A stretch of 64,000 nucleotides of DNA from Nannobrachium achirus (GCA_963921795.1 OY997661.1:42072466-42136465); one strand, 5' to 3'; positions 21,906 to 34,090 are shown, counted from the stretch's first letter. Translations and numbers: made by a program. Notes: generated from the letters alone by a model not told the origin.

Positions 21906-22916
21906 ATTGACCGAAAGAGCCAGAGAAAGAGAACAGAAGTTAAAGTGAAACAAGCTGCAAGCACAACTAAAAAACAAACTGTTCCTTCTCTCGATTAGTT
22001 CCTTAATGCGCTGGACAAAACTGAAGTTAGTTGGCAACCAGAAGTGGTGCGTGTACTTGTCTGTCGAGACGAGACTGACTGCTGTTCCCTCCTACGCATT
22101 CAACGCATATCGGGGGCGGAGCTGCTGGCCTGGCTGGAACATTATTATTTGTTTTACTTATTTTGAGGTGCAGAGAGGGAGAGAGATGGCATTGGCGATC
22201 GGAGTTTTTAAAATGTATATATAATGAAATGGTGTTGGTTTTGGTGGTGCGACAGCTGTAGCATAATATTAAAAAATATATATATATATATATATTTTTA
22301 TTTTTATTTTTTCATGCCATCTTGTTTGGTGGGGCAGACAGGGCATTTAGGGGGGCAATGCCCCCCCTTGCCTATGGGGAGATCCGGCCCTGCTTGGAAG
22401 GATTTGAAATATTCAAAGACTTGCAAAAAATGTCATGATTTTTCCAAAATAGCACATCTACTGTACAAGCTTGCAGCACGGCACCGCTATTTTTCAGCGC
22501 GGCACCGCTATTTTTCAATAGTTAAAGCACAAAATAATGTGTAATAATGCGTTCCCAGTCTAAATGGAGAACATTCATGGGGGGGCCCACAGTGAATTCT
22601 TGTACCCAGGGCCCAGAATTTGGTGCGACACCCCTGAGGGATAGGTGGCGACGCCTAATAGCCTGTTACCACTGTTTGTATTTGGTTGAGCAGGCAATAA
22701 TACATGCATCCCTCCCACGCATAACCCATAAAACACATAGTTGTGCTCTCATGCCAATGTGTTGCGTCACTTATACGGTCATCCCATATGGTGTTAAAAT
22801 GTAATTATAGGCCACCACTGAGTGATTCATAGCCGTGTCTGTTTTCCTCCTCCTGCCAAACTTGATAATCACAGAAACCCAACCAGAATCGCTTGTTCTT
22901 GGACACTGCAAGGTAT

Positions 22917-22920
<4 letters not shown>

Positions 22921-23000
<80 letters not shown>
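22921..23000. repeat. TG microsatellite
   Basis: About 39 TG units with one GG break. Confidence 0.97.
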
Positions 23001-23007
<7 letters not shown>

Positions 23008-23063
23008 AATGTATTCTTTTGTTGTGAAATGGTAGGGGGTTAATATCCAATACCTATCCATAT

Positions 23064-23605
23064 CAGGGACGTGCTGGCCATTGGGAAAAGCGGGACAACT
23101 CCCGAACGGCCGGTTCATTCTCAGCCGGTCCAGGCCGGCCATTAGGAAAAAATAAAATAAAATAAAATGTCGGCCTTCGTTCCATTTTGGGGGCTGGGCG
23201 GCCAACAAAGTACATCGTCACTGTCGGGCAGAAACCTTGTATCTCCAAGTTTCAAATTTGTAATTTTTTTCGCAAAGTAAAGCCCTGCTTCATTATACAA
23301 GGCCGTCGCACAAAAGTAGTGAAAACAGCCAATCTACAAGCACACTTGTAGATCGTCTGTTTTCACTAGTTTAAATCATTTTTAAAATGATAAATACAAA
23401 ACAAACGGTTTTGGACATTAAGGTTTCCACCCGACAACTACGAAATATAACTCATGTAATTGGCCCACTGGCTTGTCACTTGTCATGATCTGAAATGGCA
23501 AATCTTAGCAGCAGCGCTATAGAGACAGATCTCTCTCTATAGCGCGCAATGAAGGCCTCTCCAACTAATTTTCCCGGGCTGAATCAGGGGCCTAGCATGT
23601 CCCTG
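23064..23605. mobile_element. hAT MITE, CAGGGACGTGCTGGCC family, copy 1, TSD ATCCATAT
   Basis: 542 bp with perfect duplication (23056-23063, 23606-23613). It contains the TCGTC-ended module with a centre-shortened palindrome (23318-23367). Confidence 0.95.
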
Positions 23606-23707
23606 ATCCATATATCCATATCCTCATATCCCAGGCACAAGATCTTGATTTCTCATAAATTAGTGTTTCACTTGACCCTTTTGGAATATGTATTCAATGG
23701 CTTTAAA

Positions 23708-24200
23708 CCATAGACTGTGAAAAAAAAATATGGACGGTGCGAAGCCATTGGTTTCTATGCAGCGAAAATGACGCTTTTTTTGTCCCTTATATGGGTGTCG
23801 CCATCATTGTTTGAATGGTACCCCAGGAATCATAAGGAATGCTATTGGCTGCCAACGGTCACGTGCAACCGCAGGGATACATGGGAGAATGTGGTCGGAG
23901 CCTCCCGAAGCACACGAAGAAGAACACAGCCGGCTGGTATCAGCTTAGTTGGCCTCGGCCCCCGCAACTTTATCATACATTTTAACATAAATGTGACCAT
24001 ATTTGCACAAAACGCATATCATGGTAATTGAAAGGCAGTTTTTCACTAGCGACAGGAACCATAAAGTATTTATGACGATGTTTATTAAGGTTAGAAAATC
24101 AAAGGGGGAAATGAATGGAGTCCAGGGGAGAAAACATCTTTTTGGTACCTCGCGGGGGGTACCAAAAATCTCTTCTGGGAAAGCTTCATGAATAATCCAG
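23708..24200. repeat. dispersed fish repeat beginning CATAGACTGTGAAA
   Basis: CCATAGACTGTGAAAAAAAA followed by ATATGGACGG resembles a very common teleost interspersed repeat start. The right boundary is not visible. No supported gene; the short frames at 23717-24191 show no domain. Confidence 0.4.
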
Positions 24201-24488
24201 CCAACAACACCCCTGTTTTAAAAGGCACATATCTCCGTCTAACCATTTGACTTCAAACTTTTGAGATCCCTGATGTCATCATTCATCTAAATATGTCGTC
24301 ATTGTACTGACGTCATAGACAGGTCTCCAAGTGCCGGTAGCTATGAAAATGAGTACTCTGACAATGGGTACAACGGGTATTGCATAACCAGAGGTGCATG
24401 GCATGCCCTAGTTACAATTATACACTATATAATATATATATATAGGCCAATATCAATATAGATGCACTAGCTGACAACCAGTGCCATC

Positions 24489-24836
24489 ATGACTACATCT
24501 GCATTTAGGGGTTCGCATTGGGTTCGCTTGGTCCAAGAGATCATTCTCTCAAAATTACTTTCTGGTGAGCCGTACACCAAATATAATAGTTTATCATTGA
24601 ATTTAAACAGGTATACAGCACACAGTTCTGTTAAGTTATGGGGCGGCCATGATAGATTAGTGAGCCCACCTGGGGAGCCAGGGGCCCTGGTTGTCCCAGG
24701 CCAGGGAAGCAATATGTGTCAAAGGGCAAGACATTTAAACCCTCGCTGGCTGCTGCGCCCTGTTCTACTGAAAACTGCATTTCAGCAAGAAGGTCTAATT
24801 ATCATTTTTATGTTAAGTAAACTATTACCATTTTAA
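24489..24836 (+). other. unrecognised 115-codon open frame
   Basis: No motif, signal or repeat seen. Likely chance, in intergenic DNA. Confidence 0.15.
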
Positions 24837-24940
24837 ATGTTGACACCGTTTAGTGCGGGACTACTTTCTTTTCTTTTTTTGACAATTGAAATTCCATAGA
24901 CAATTTAATTGTTTTGATGACAACCAGTGGTGGAAAAAAG

Positions 24941-25478
24941 CAGGGGCGTCAATTGGGTATGGCAGGGGTATGCAGCTGCCATACCCAGGGTCCAGGGGGG
25001 AAAATAAAGGTTACTTTTAAATATAAATCCATGAATGTCTCTTTGTCTATCTGTTCTGGTTATTATGTTGTTAAATAAATTACAGTAAAATAACTACAAA
25101 TGCAAAATTTAACAAAATGGTCACTTTAACAAGGCATTATATTCTCCACACTTGTATTCTTCCTATCTTGACAAAATGGTATATTCCCACATTTCCCAGG
25201 TTCCGCAAGTCAGCTGCACAGGTGCAATTCATTATTGTTAATTGTGGCACGTTTACTAACAAGTTTAGCTGCACTGAACAACCATTCCAGGCTGCCATAT
25301 CTAGCCCAAGAAACCGTAGAAACGAGGGAAAAATAGAATGTACTTCTTAAAATAAATGTATCATGCCTGTTGCTAAGGTATGGCAACATGACTGGTGTCT
25401 TGCACACGCGACTTTGCGCGCGTTCAAGACACCAGTCATGTTGCCATACCTTGGCTTTTTTCTGAACTGACACTACTG
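24941..25478. mobile_element. hAT MITE, CAGGGGCGTCAATTGGG family, copy 2
   Basis: Same ends and interior as 16450-16968 and the same sub-terminal hairpin (25377-25450). The duplication is not recognisable, and the right end is mutated (GACACTACTG). Confidence 0.85.
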
Positions 25479-25652
25479 CATGGCCTTGTGGATGCTTTGC
25501 ACAGAATACCACAAGGTTGTAATCTGGACATGGCATATATACAGTAAGCAGGGAACCAGTGACACACAGTCCATATTAACATGGTAGGCCTTCCGGGTGA
25601 AGGTGGCAGGGGGCATGGCAAAATATATATTTATAAATCAAACAATATGATA

Positions 25653-25966
25653 TTAAAGGGGAAGACCACCCATTTTCAATATTGAACTACGTCATTAATA
25701 CAACTTAGAGGAGTTGTGTGGAAATAGAAAAAAAGTTCCCCCCCTTCTGTGTTGCCTAGAACAGGAGAATTGATTTTGGGGTTTGTATTGTAAAGTACAA
25801 TGTGTGATGTCATCAAGTTGTACTTTACAATACAAACCCCCAAAATCAATCCTCCAGTTCTAGGCAACACAGAAGAGGGGGAACTTTTTTTCTATTTCCA
25901 CACAACTCCTCTAAGGTATATTAATGACATAGTTCAATATTGAAAATGGGTGGTCTTCCCCTTTAA
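25653..25966. mobile_element. palindromic MITE, ends TTAAAGGGGAAGACCACCC
   Basis: A 314-bp fold-back with about 130-bp arms, nearly perfect (TTTTCAATATTGAACTACGT and CACACAACTCCTCTAAG mirror each other). TTAA at both ends. Confidence 0.88.
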
Positions 25967-26396
25967 CTACAAACAAAATTATCCATCATTTTAGCTGAGG
26001 GTGGATTTTGTATGTATTGTTTTATTGTAGGCTACAGAGTCAATATTTGGTTCGGGGCATGGTTACGCACTCTTCAATGGGAAGTGTTTTTTGGCAGAAA
26101 TCTGCAAATGACAACTACCGCTCCGTTCCCATTTAAAAGCATTAATCCACCCCCATACTGTAGGTAGAATTAAACTTCGGTGTGACTGACATAGAGTCAG
26201 TTGACATTTTATCTATTTCACATTACACCTGAATAGGACAATTTATCACTAGTAAGACGCCCTGAGGGCGAGAAGCGACCTAGGGCGTGGTCGTGCACAA
26301 CATGGGCGCATGCAAGCATCCGCCTGAGTGACGGCAGACAGTCTGCCGTCACCCAGACAGTCTGCCTTCACTCAAGGGCTTAGGGGGCTGTTAGCT

Positions 26397-26595
26397 TAAT
26401 GCTGCATTCACACTACAGATATATAGTTGAACGTTTTGCTTGCTTGGTCAATGTTATCTCAATGGAAACCAGCTTTAAAGATACAGGACACACCAAACGA
26501 AGGTTTGGAAGCTTTAAAGCTGGTTTCCATTGAGATAACATTGACCAAGCAAGCTAAACGTTCAACTATATATCTGCAGTGTGAATGCAGCTTAA
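26397..26595. mobile_element. near-perfect palindromic MITE, about 199 bp
   Basis: GCTGCATTCACACTACAGAT through GGAAACCAGCTTTAAA returns inverted after a ~26-base loop. Arms of about 80 bp differ at few positions, which suggests youth or conversion between arms. Confidence 0.85.
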
Positions 26596-27073
26596 GCCTT
26601 AAGTGAAGGTTGCAACCATATTATGCAAATGTATGTTTCAAGCAAGTCGCCTTTGTTTTAGAGTATTCGCAACTCGGTAAACCGGTAAAACCGGTTTCAC
26701 GGATGAGCGGAGGAAGGGGCAAGGTGGTCTGCGTGAGGGGGCCCGGCCCACTCTTGCACCCCCAGGCAGACTGCTAGGCGAGCGCTGGCGCTTTGGCATG
26801 GGATCAACTTTGACCCAAAAAAATGCACAGACCTTGTTGGTTGTTTAAGTTGGACAAAATGTGGCCAAATTTTCCCTAATAGGGAGATAACTGAAGTCTG
26901 ACATCATAGATGTCTGACACGAGACTGACACAATATGTCCATATATGGGCATTCCCAGATATGGGATGACATATTGATGACATCAGTGCTCTCCATATAT
27001 GGGCATCAAAGGGAAAAGGATGTGTATTGATGACATCAGGGATCAGATGTCATCAAGACATCAGATCATGCCT

Positions 27074-27139
27074 GTAGTGTATGTATTGCGTTGTGTGAAA
27101 AAAAATAATCAATAAACATAAATAAATAAAAAATAAAAA
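27074..27139 (+). mobile_element. 66-bp A-tailed insertion with 22-bp direct repeats (retroposed fragment)
   Basis: A 22-base sequence at 27052-27073 is repeated exactly at 27140-27161. Between them is a short unique piece ending in an A-rich tail with AATAAA motifs. Long duplications plus an A-tail are the mark of LINE-mediated retroposition, here extremely 5'-truncated. Confidence 0.75.
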
Positions 27140-27569
27140 ATCAAGACATCAGATCATGCCTCAGCGTGACGTGACAGACGGACGGACAGACGTGATCTGC
27201 AGGTTTTCATATAAATACAAAAAGTAGGCTAATATTTAGTAAATCAAATTATTTAAAGTTGCCTCTAGGTAAGATATTAATGAGATACGGTCTGCCTGGT
27301 ATCCAGGTGGATAATGAATGAATAAAATTACTCGTGAAATCATCATTTGTAGTTGGGAAAATAAAGCTTTCGTTGTAGAATAATATCTCATTGGAAACCC
27401 AGGATGAGACTCTGAAGGGCCATGGCTCATGGGGGTTTACTTTCTAAACACCTTTTAAAACACTTTGGCTCACATAGCTTACCACAAGCTGCTGAATGGC
27501 TCATCAAGAACCGCAAACATCTCCGATATAGTATACACATCATCAGATAGTCTCTGTCAGGGTAGAGTA

Positions 27570-28047
27570 CAAGGGGGTCACAAAAGGGGGGAAAGTGGGA
27601 CTGAGTTACTAGGGCCCAAGGTGGAGGGACCTTAATTATTTTATACTTTAGCTATTGAAAAATAGCAGATACAAGCTCACAGCGCGGCTGTACTTTTTAA
27701 GCGAACATTTGTAACTCAAATTTTGCTTCTGGGGATCCCTGGAACTAAATATTTTGAAATGGGGGTCCGTGGCCAAATACATATCATTTTGGGGGTCCTT
27801 CACATGAAAATATTTGAGCACCACTGACATAGAAACATAGGTTTTTCAAAAAACCTTAGAAGGATTTGAAATATTCAGACTCCGAACAAATTTTCACGAT
27901 TTTTCAAAAATAGCAGATCTACAAGCTTGCAGCACGGCACTCTGTGCTGCACTGTGAGCTTGTATATCTGCTATTTTTCAATAATTAAAGCACAAAATGT
28001 GCGTGAATCCTTGTACCCAGGGGCCAGAATTTGGTGTGACACACCTG
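27570..28047. mobile_element. hAT MITE, CAGGGGCGTC family, TSD GTAGAGTA
   Basis: 478 bp with perfect duplication (27562-27569, 28048-28055). Contains a half palindrome (27657-27690) and a full one (27906-27978). Confidence 0.92.
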
Positions 28048-28055
28048 GTAGAGTA

Positions 28056-29200
28056 ATAGTGCACTGATCTGTGATAATAGTGGCATCTGATTAAAATAAC
28101 CTGTCGCGTGGATTTGCCATTATCTCTTCGAGATCAAATAAAGAGCACAAGACATCATTCATTGCGCTGTCAACAACAGCAGTAATGAGATCGGCGTTCT
28201 GCTACTGTAGGCACTGCAGTATGGGAGTCACTTTATTGTATTTGCCAAGGTGTGCAGAAATTGTAATTGTTGACATTGTTGCACAAGCATAAGAAAACCT
28301 GTTTCATGTTGTTGAATAAGGAAGTAAATAGACACACAGGACATGACATTTAGTTGCCTACAACCAACACCCTACACCTTATAGTTTACCTTATATTTCA
28401 CTTTAATATTATTGTGCAGTAGCACAACCCAACTCCCAAGGATGGATATTAATTATCAGTGATCAGTGTGTGAAAAAAGGCATTTTAACTAAGCTAAACA
28501 GTACACTGGATTGTGAATTCATCAGTCTAATGGAATATCATACTGTAAGAAATGAAATCCAGAATAACAGTGTTCACATAAAAAGTAAATACTTTTTTGG
28601 CTATTTTGGAATATATATCCTATGATGGAAAATGTACACAAAGAGTAGGCTTACTGATAACCTTTTGATTGATTGATTGAATACTTTATTAAACCGTTTG
28701 CAGAGACAAGTACAGGGAAGTACAGTAAAATATAGGTCTGCTAAAATGATTTTTCTCCATTTAAGCGAATATCACTCAATGTCAAATCAAATGCTGTCAA
28801 TCAGCTTTCTTGCCGCAAATGTTCATCCAGTGATTTGGATTTAGTCGTCAAACAGTCACAATATACCGTATTTTAATTATCTATCTGTCCACAATGATCT
28901 CACGTAGGCTAAGTTTTGACTGTCAGTATCAAAAAGCAAGACATATTATGTTTTACAAAAAACGTTGTCAGGGGGGTAAGTTGTACCTATACATCCGGAA
29001 ACCACATGTGGTTCGGTTGTGCCGGAAATGCACACCTCCTTTGTGATATAAATTAATACGATTTAGAGGGATTCAAATACTTTGTTTACATCAAGTTAAA
29101 GAAAACATGTCTCTGAACACTTTCTATGAGTTTGAAATGTGTATAGGCCTATAAATTATTTACCTTGACATAGCGGAAGAACTGACCCATATAGTAGGCC
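28056..29200. other. non-coding stretch, no gene seen
   Basis: AT-rich DNA with a short TTGA run at 28666-28680 and three TACAGTA/TACTGTA sites (28203, 28551, 28731). No element ends were recognised. Confidence 0.55.
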
Positions 29201-29201
29201 A

Positions 29202-29470
29202 GGGGTCTTCAACAGGGGTCCAGGACCCATAGGGCACGTGGTTCTCAAAGTGGATTCCAGGGACTCTGTGGGTTCCTCTAGGGGGGTCTAAATTGACCCA
29301 TACAAGTCTGTAACTCTGACAGTGTACAAATGGAACCACCTGTCAGGGTTCATTTGGTTCCATTTGTACACTGTCAGAGTTAAGGGGAGACCTTGAAATT
29401 TAAAAGTTTGAGAAACACTGCCGGTCCCCCTGTAGAGTTACAGGGGGTCCTCCAAATCTTTGTGTGAAGG
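29202..29470. mobile_element. CAGGGGTCTTCAAC-family fragment holding a CAGTGGTTCTCAAAG-type hAT
   Basis: The outer fragment begins CAGGGGTCTTCAACAGGGG. The inner element (about 29235-29420) carries the TCTGACAGTGTACAAATGG hairpin and ends TTGAGAAACACTG. Confidence 0.65.
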
Positions 29471-30988
29471 CTATTTATTTAGTAGGCCTAATAGAGTAGG
29501 CTAAAAAGCAAAAAAGGGTCACAACAGTCCCCGAATTTGTGTGACTAACTTTCAGCCCACGGTACTAGGACTCACCAGGTGTTCCTGATAGGCTCACACA
29601 CCTCCCAGTCTTTGGTTCTTTAGGCTTATGGGGATGCAGAGTCTAGACATGTTTTAGGCTATTTAATACTATACTATGTATGAACTTACTTTTGTTTCTG
29701 TGTTATTGTGCTTGCGTAAACACACCGGGAGTCACACACGAACGAGTCGACAGTATTTAATCAGTGATTATGTTAGTGACCCAGCTGGGCCATTTCTGGA
29801 CCAGAGCTGGTGACCCACCACCAATACACGGGCCACGAACTGCCCTCTTGTGGCCTGGTATCGTAATAACACCAAAAATACAAATAATATTTTCAAAGGA
29901 ATATTTTCAGCCTGCAACATTTATGTTTTGCTGTCATTTCGCAGACCACTAGATGTGTGACTTGTTAAATGTATTACTCCATTTACAAAATGCACAATGG
30001 TATGACACAATGACATTCTCCTTGACAAGCTTTTGCTGAAAGTGGACCAAGTTCTTGGAAGACAGTTGAAATGGCTGGAATGTCCTGCAGTGGCTTAAAA
30101 CTGAATTATCTTGTCCCCCCAGGGTGCTTCGGGGTTAGGTCATCACCAATCATCATCTGACTGTTTTACTCATCTGACTGTTTTACACACGTTTGTGTTG
30201 GTGTGATATTTTGTTGCATAATAGTGAAACCATTGCAAATGAAATGAGGGCTTCCCTCTATCAATTAGGCTATTCGTGATTAAATGTAGATTTAATGAAT
30301 GCATGAAGGGTATCAAAACTTGTTTTGAACTTATTTGCTTTGAACTTATTTTTTAATCCTATCCCTTCCTGTATTTTATGTTATGTTCTTATTTATTATC
30401 CCTTAAGTGTATGCCTTGTATAAAGGATTTTGAAATAGGCCTACATTTCCTGGCTAACTCTTTCAGACAAAATGTTATTCCGATTGGGTTTGCTGCCTTT
30501 CTCACAATCAGAATTTCTTTTCAGTAATGTACGTGACATCTACCAAAGCACAGGTCTATATAAAGCTTATTGAGCACAAAAAATCACCAACTGACTCAAA
30601 ATATAGGCTACAGAGGATGAAACTAACAGGCATTAGTAGAGGGAGACAATCCGTATGATCCAGATCAACGGAAGTCAAAATTAATTTTATACTATTTTCA
30701 CTGTTTGAGAATAAAAAAAGAAAAGAAAAGTAAAACAATTTTATGTCACAAATGGGGACACTAGGCTGAAAGTGGTTAAAAAAAATCGTTGCATGTATTG
30801 CAATAATAACGTGTGGTTCCAGGGCACACCAGGACTTGTCTCAAGGTAAACTGTTTTTTAACCACCATGAAGTGGTGAACTGATAAGGAGCTGGTTCTGC
30901 TGAGGTCGCTGTTGCATTCTGGTTAAAGAATTGTAATGTTGTCACCTGAAAGTAAATATCTTACAGCTGTGCCCACATTACTGTCATT
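29471..30988. other. non-coding stretch, no gene seen
   Basis: AT-rich DNA. The short frames at 29764-29952 and 30556-30738 carry no recognisable domain, and no element boundaries were found. Confidence 0.5.
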
Positions 30989-31508
30989 CAGGGACGTGCT
31001 GGCCATTGGGAAAAGCGGGACAACTCCCGAACGGCCGGTTCATTCCAGGCCGGTCCAGGCTGGCCATTAGGAAAAAAATAAAAATATAATGTCGGCCTTC
31101 GTTCCATTTTGGGGGCTGGGCGGCCAACAAAGTAAATCGTCACTGTCGGGCAGAAACCTCGTATCTCCAAGTATCTCCACAAAAGTAGTGAAAACAGCAG
31201 ATCTACAAGCACACAACGCCTCGCACCGCGAGGCGTTGTGTGCTTGTAGATCGTCTGTTTTCACTAGTTTAAATCATTTTTAAAATGATAAATACAAAAC
31301 AAACGGTTTTGGACATACAAGATTTCACCCGACAACGACGAAATATAACTCATGTAATTGGACCACTGGCTTGTCACTTGTCATGATCTGAAATGGCAAA
31401 TCTTTGAGTAGCAGCAGCGCTATAGAGAGAGATCTCTCTCTCTATAGCGCGCAATGAGGGCCTCCACAACTCTTTTTCCCGGGCTGAATCAGGGCCAGCA
31501 CGTCCCTG
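30989..31508. mobile_element. hAT MITE, CAGGGACGTGCTGGCC family, copy 2, TSD CTGTCATT
   Basis: 520 bp with perfect duplication (30981-30988, 31509-31516). Full shared palindrome at 31187-31265. Confidence 0.95.
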
Positions 31509-31566
31509 CTGTCATTAGCCTTAGATTAAGATGATTGTAGATGGACAAAAAAACATAGGAGTGCCT

Positions 31567-31948
31567 TAGGCCAAGGCTACACGGAGGATATTTGTGAATC
31601 TAGACATTTTTTGGTGCTGTTGGGGCTTGTAGCCACACAAAGCTGGATATTTTGGCAGTGAATCTGGATATTTTTCAATCCGGATAAATAAGTGGAGACA
31701 CTGAAAAATATCCGCTTCACTGGATCCGTGTAGTCATGATACCCGGATATTTCTGAAGACTTTACTGTGTGTTTGCTTGTTAGACCTAGATATCTTTGTC
31801 GTGTGGACCTAGATATTTTTCTATGTGGATATCTGAAAAACCGGGATATATGAAATATCCAGCTCCGTGTGGACCTAGATATTTTTCTATGTGGATATCT
31901 GAAAAACCTGGATATATGAAATATCCAGCTCCGTGTAGCCATGGCCTA
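31567..31948. mobile_element. inverted-repeat element, ends TAGGCCAAGGCTACACGG, with tandem 66-bp unit
   Basis: TAGGCCAAGGCTACACGGAG at the left, CCGTGTAGCCATGGCCTA at the right. The interior has GGATATTT motifs and two tandem 66-base units (31798-31930). Confidence 0.7.
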
Positions 31949-32261
31949 AATCTAAGGCTATAGTGCCATATGAAGTCAACCTAAGATCTGTTGTCTCCCA
32001 GTCTGCGTCTTGCAGAATCATGCACTGATGGGGTCAGGGAAAGAACGTTTTTCTGACCTGCACTCCACTTGTCATGTACATTGGAGCTCCAATCTAGTTC
32101 CACAAAATTGGTAGGAAGTATTCAGGATTTTGAAACCTCCATGAAATGCCTTGAGTCAACAGGCTGAGGTTTGTTTCTGACCTTTGCGTGCGCAGTGGGG
32201 AGGGAAAAGGAGATAAGGAGGCTGCATCACAGTATTGGAGGTTGCCACAGATTCTGTAGTG

Positions 32262-32872
32262 CAGGGGTCTTCAACAGGGGGTCCGGGACCCCTAGGGGGT
32301 CCTCAGAGTTACTACAGGGACCCCCTATCTTTGTGTGATAGATTCTTTTTTTTATATTAACCACTTGAACCATAGCAGATCTACAAGCTCACAAAGCCTT
32401 GCGCTGCGAGGCGTTATGTGCTTGTAGATCGACTATAGAGGTTTGGTGTAGAGGGGAAAAAGAGCAGAGTAAGTACAGAGTAAAAGGTCGAGGTCGTTAA
32501 TCATGTTTTATACATTAATCACTGGAAGCCTAGCATCCCTATTATATGGAACAATTGCCAAAAAATAGCAGATCTACAAGCTCACATCGCCTAGCACTGC
32601 GAGGCGTTGTGAGCTTTTAGATCGGCTATTTTTTGGCAAGGAGGATTGGTGTAGATTGGTGCAGACTAGTAGGTATTGACAGTTCAAGTGGTTGAATGTA
32701 TGACAATACACATTAATCCAACCTAGACAAACTTGTTTGCTGTCAAACAAGTCTAAGTTGTATAAGAAATTCATGAACATCGCAACACAATTTTATACGA
32801 TATGTAGTGGGGGTCCCTGCTTCATCTCTCTCAGCTAAGGGGTCCTTGGCCTGAAAACTTTGAAGACCCCTG
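32262..32872. mobile_element. CAGGGGTCTTCAAC-family hAT MITE with two palindromes
   Basis: 611 bp. Standard ends, but the interior is duplicated so that two palindromes (32372-32436, 32555-32639) are present. The target duplication is not visible. Confidence 0.8.
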
Positions 32873-32889
32873 TCCCAAATGAGAGACGT

Positions 32890-32958
32890 GCTTCTTTTTA
32901 CAAGATCGATTTATTAATTATTATTTTTTTCCAATGACAATGGTACAGACAACATGAA

Positions 32959-32995
<37 letters not shown>

Positions 32996-34068
32996 ACGGA
33001 GAGGGAAAGAGGGGACGTTGGTACAGTATGTTGACTTGAGCAAAATGCACGGTTACTACTGGATGAATGGGGCGGAGGGATGATAGTCTGGGCGTTTCGG
33101 GCAGTAATTTCATGGAATCGTGCACTTTACGAAAAAAGCATGACATTTGGCACACAGAACATTGTTGGCGAAAGGGACATTGCAGATTTGTCTTGGGGAA
33201 AAAAAAGAAAAAAGCTTTAAGGGGTCAAACTAGGGGTTTTACGTGATTCTGAATCCAGTGCAAGCATTTGTTTTGCATGAAAAACATTCCTTGGGCTAAA
33301 AACGGCACCCCATAAAACGTTGGTTTATGAGTCATCACTTTTCACAGTTTTGTGGGGACCGTTTTTTGGAAAGGAATGTTTTTCGTTCAAAATGGATTCG
33401 GAATCAGTTATTTTTACTGTATAGTAAAGTCTATGAGACAGCAACTTTAATAGGCTCCCACAAGTTTCCCCAAGATAAATCTGGGATGTCCCTATAGCCA
33501 AAAATGTTCCATATGGCATGTTCTAACTGTGTGCCAAATGTCATGCTTTTATCGTAAAGTGCACGATTTTTGCCCGAAATGCTCGGACTATAAGGAACAC
33601 CAGAGGTTGGGTCACGGTACATGATGGACAGAACAGGCAAGGCAAGAGTACCAAATGGAGTAAAAGATATCGTATCAAAAAATTCTTTTTTTTTCATAAT
33701 ATATATATATTTATATAGGACTAATAATTCTCTTTTTAACTACCGTATGCAAAGCAAAGGAATGCCCTTTTTCATGTTTTTTTTTTCTCAAGCCTCGGGC
33801 CTTCCCTAAGTAGAGCCAACTTTGTTTTTTAAAGAAGAGCAAACTTTATCATTATTTTTAGCTTGGAAATAAAACAAAAAAAACAAACAAAAATGAAAAA
33901 AAAACAAAAAAACAGACTGGACACAATTTGTGGGGGCGGAGCATAAGAGCATCCTGGAATCCTGTCCGATGTGGCGTGGAGTCTCGGCGGGGTGCGGGCG
34001 CTTTTAGGGCGTGTCCAGGTGCAAAACATCAGATCGGATTGCGCGTCATGGAGGGGGGGGGCGTGGCC
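32890..34068 (-). other. arpc2 3'-UTR and candidate poly(A) region
   Basis: After the stop the minus strand runs through T-rich sequence and then a long fold-back repeat. The first clear AATAAA on the minus strand is at 32915-32910, about 1.15 kb past the stop. No AATAAA is seen nearer the stop, although an ATTAAA near 33445 could serve. The 3' end is therefore uncertain. Confidence 0.45.
33072..33610. repeat. long imperfect fold-back element beside or in the arpc2 3'-UTR
   Basis: Sequence at 33072-33300 returns inverted at 33355-33610: for example CGTGCACTTTACG, AAGCATGACATTTGGCACAC, and AAGGAATGTTTTTC near the centre. Arms are about 200 bp with several gaps. The structure fits an old palindromic MITE. 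If the distal poly(A) site is used, it would fold in the arpc2 mRNA. Confidence 0.7.
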
Positions 34069-34090
34069 TCAGCGGGAGAATGTCTTTCCC
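34069..34090 (-). CDS. arpc2: arpc2 terminal coding exon 10 (residues 293-299 and stop)
   Basis: Only 22 coding bases: completion of Ser293, then GKTFSR and TGA at 34071-34069, after acceptor CTTTACAG|. The family ends GKTFSSR, so one Ser is missing here. A CAGGGGTCTTC-type MITE with its target duplication begins 38 bases upstream of the acceptor. Confidence 0.93.

Larger units (their letters stand above)
20002..22392 (-). mobile_element. 2.4-kb hAT element with a decayed transposase N-terminus, TSD CTTGGAAG
   Basis: Terminal inverted repeats CAGGGCCGGAT at both ends and a perfect 8-bp duplication (19994-20001, 22393-22400). It holds a broken minus-strand TTF zinc-finger frame, an inner CACCA/GTGTG inverted section (20118-20862), and AT-rich tandem sequence (20450-20640). 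The catalytic and hATC dimerisation regions are absent, so it is an internally deleted derivative. Confidence 0.9.
19627..22636. mobile_element. CAGGGGCGTC-family hAT element split by a 2.4-kb insertion
   Basis: Left end CAGGGGCGTCACAAGG, right end TTTGGTGCGACACCCCTG. About 611 bp remain after removing the nested element at 20002-22392 and one duplication. Palindromes at 19716-19788 and (degenerate, with a TACTGTA scar) 22446-22515. The outer duplication is degenerate. Confidence 0.65.

Noticed and set aside
21429..21998. A 189-residue plus-strand protein
   Set aside because: It is antisense to the tandem-repeated hAT transposase leader, where the minus strand gives the recognisable TTF zinc finger.
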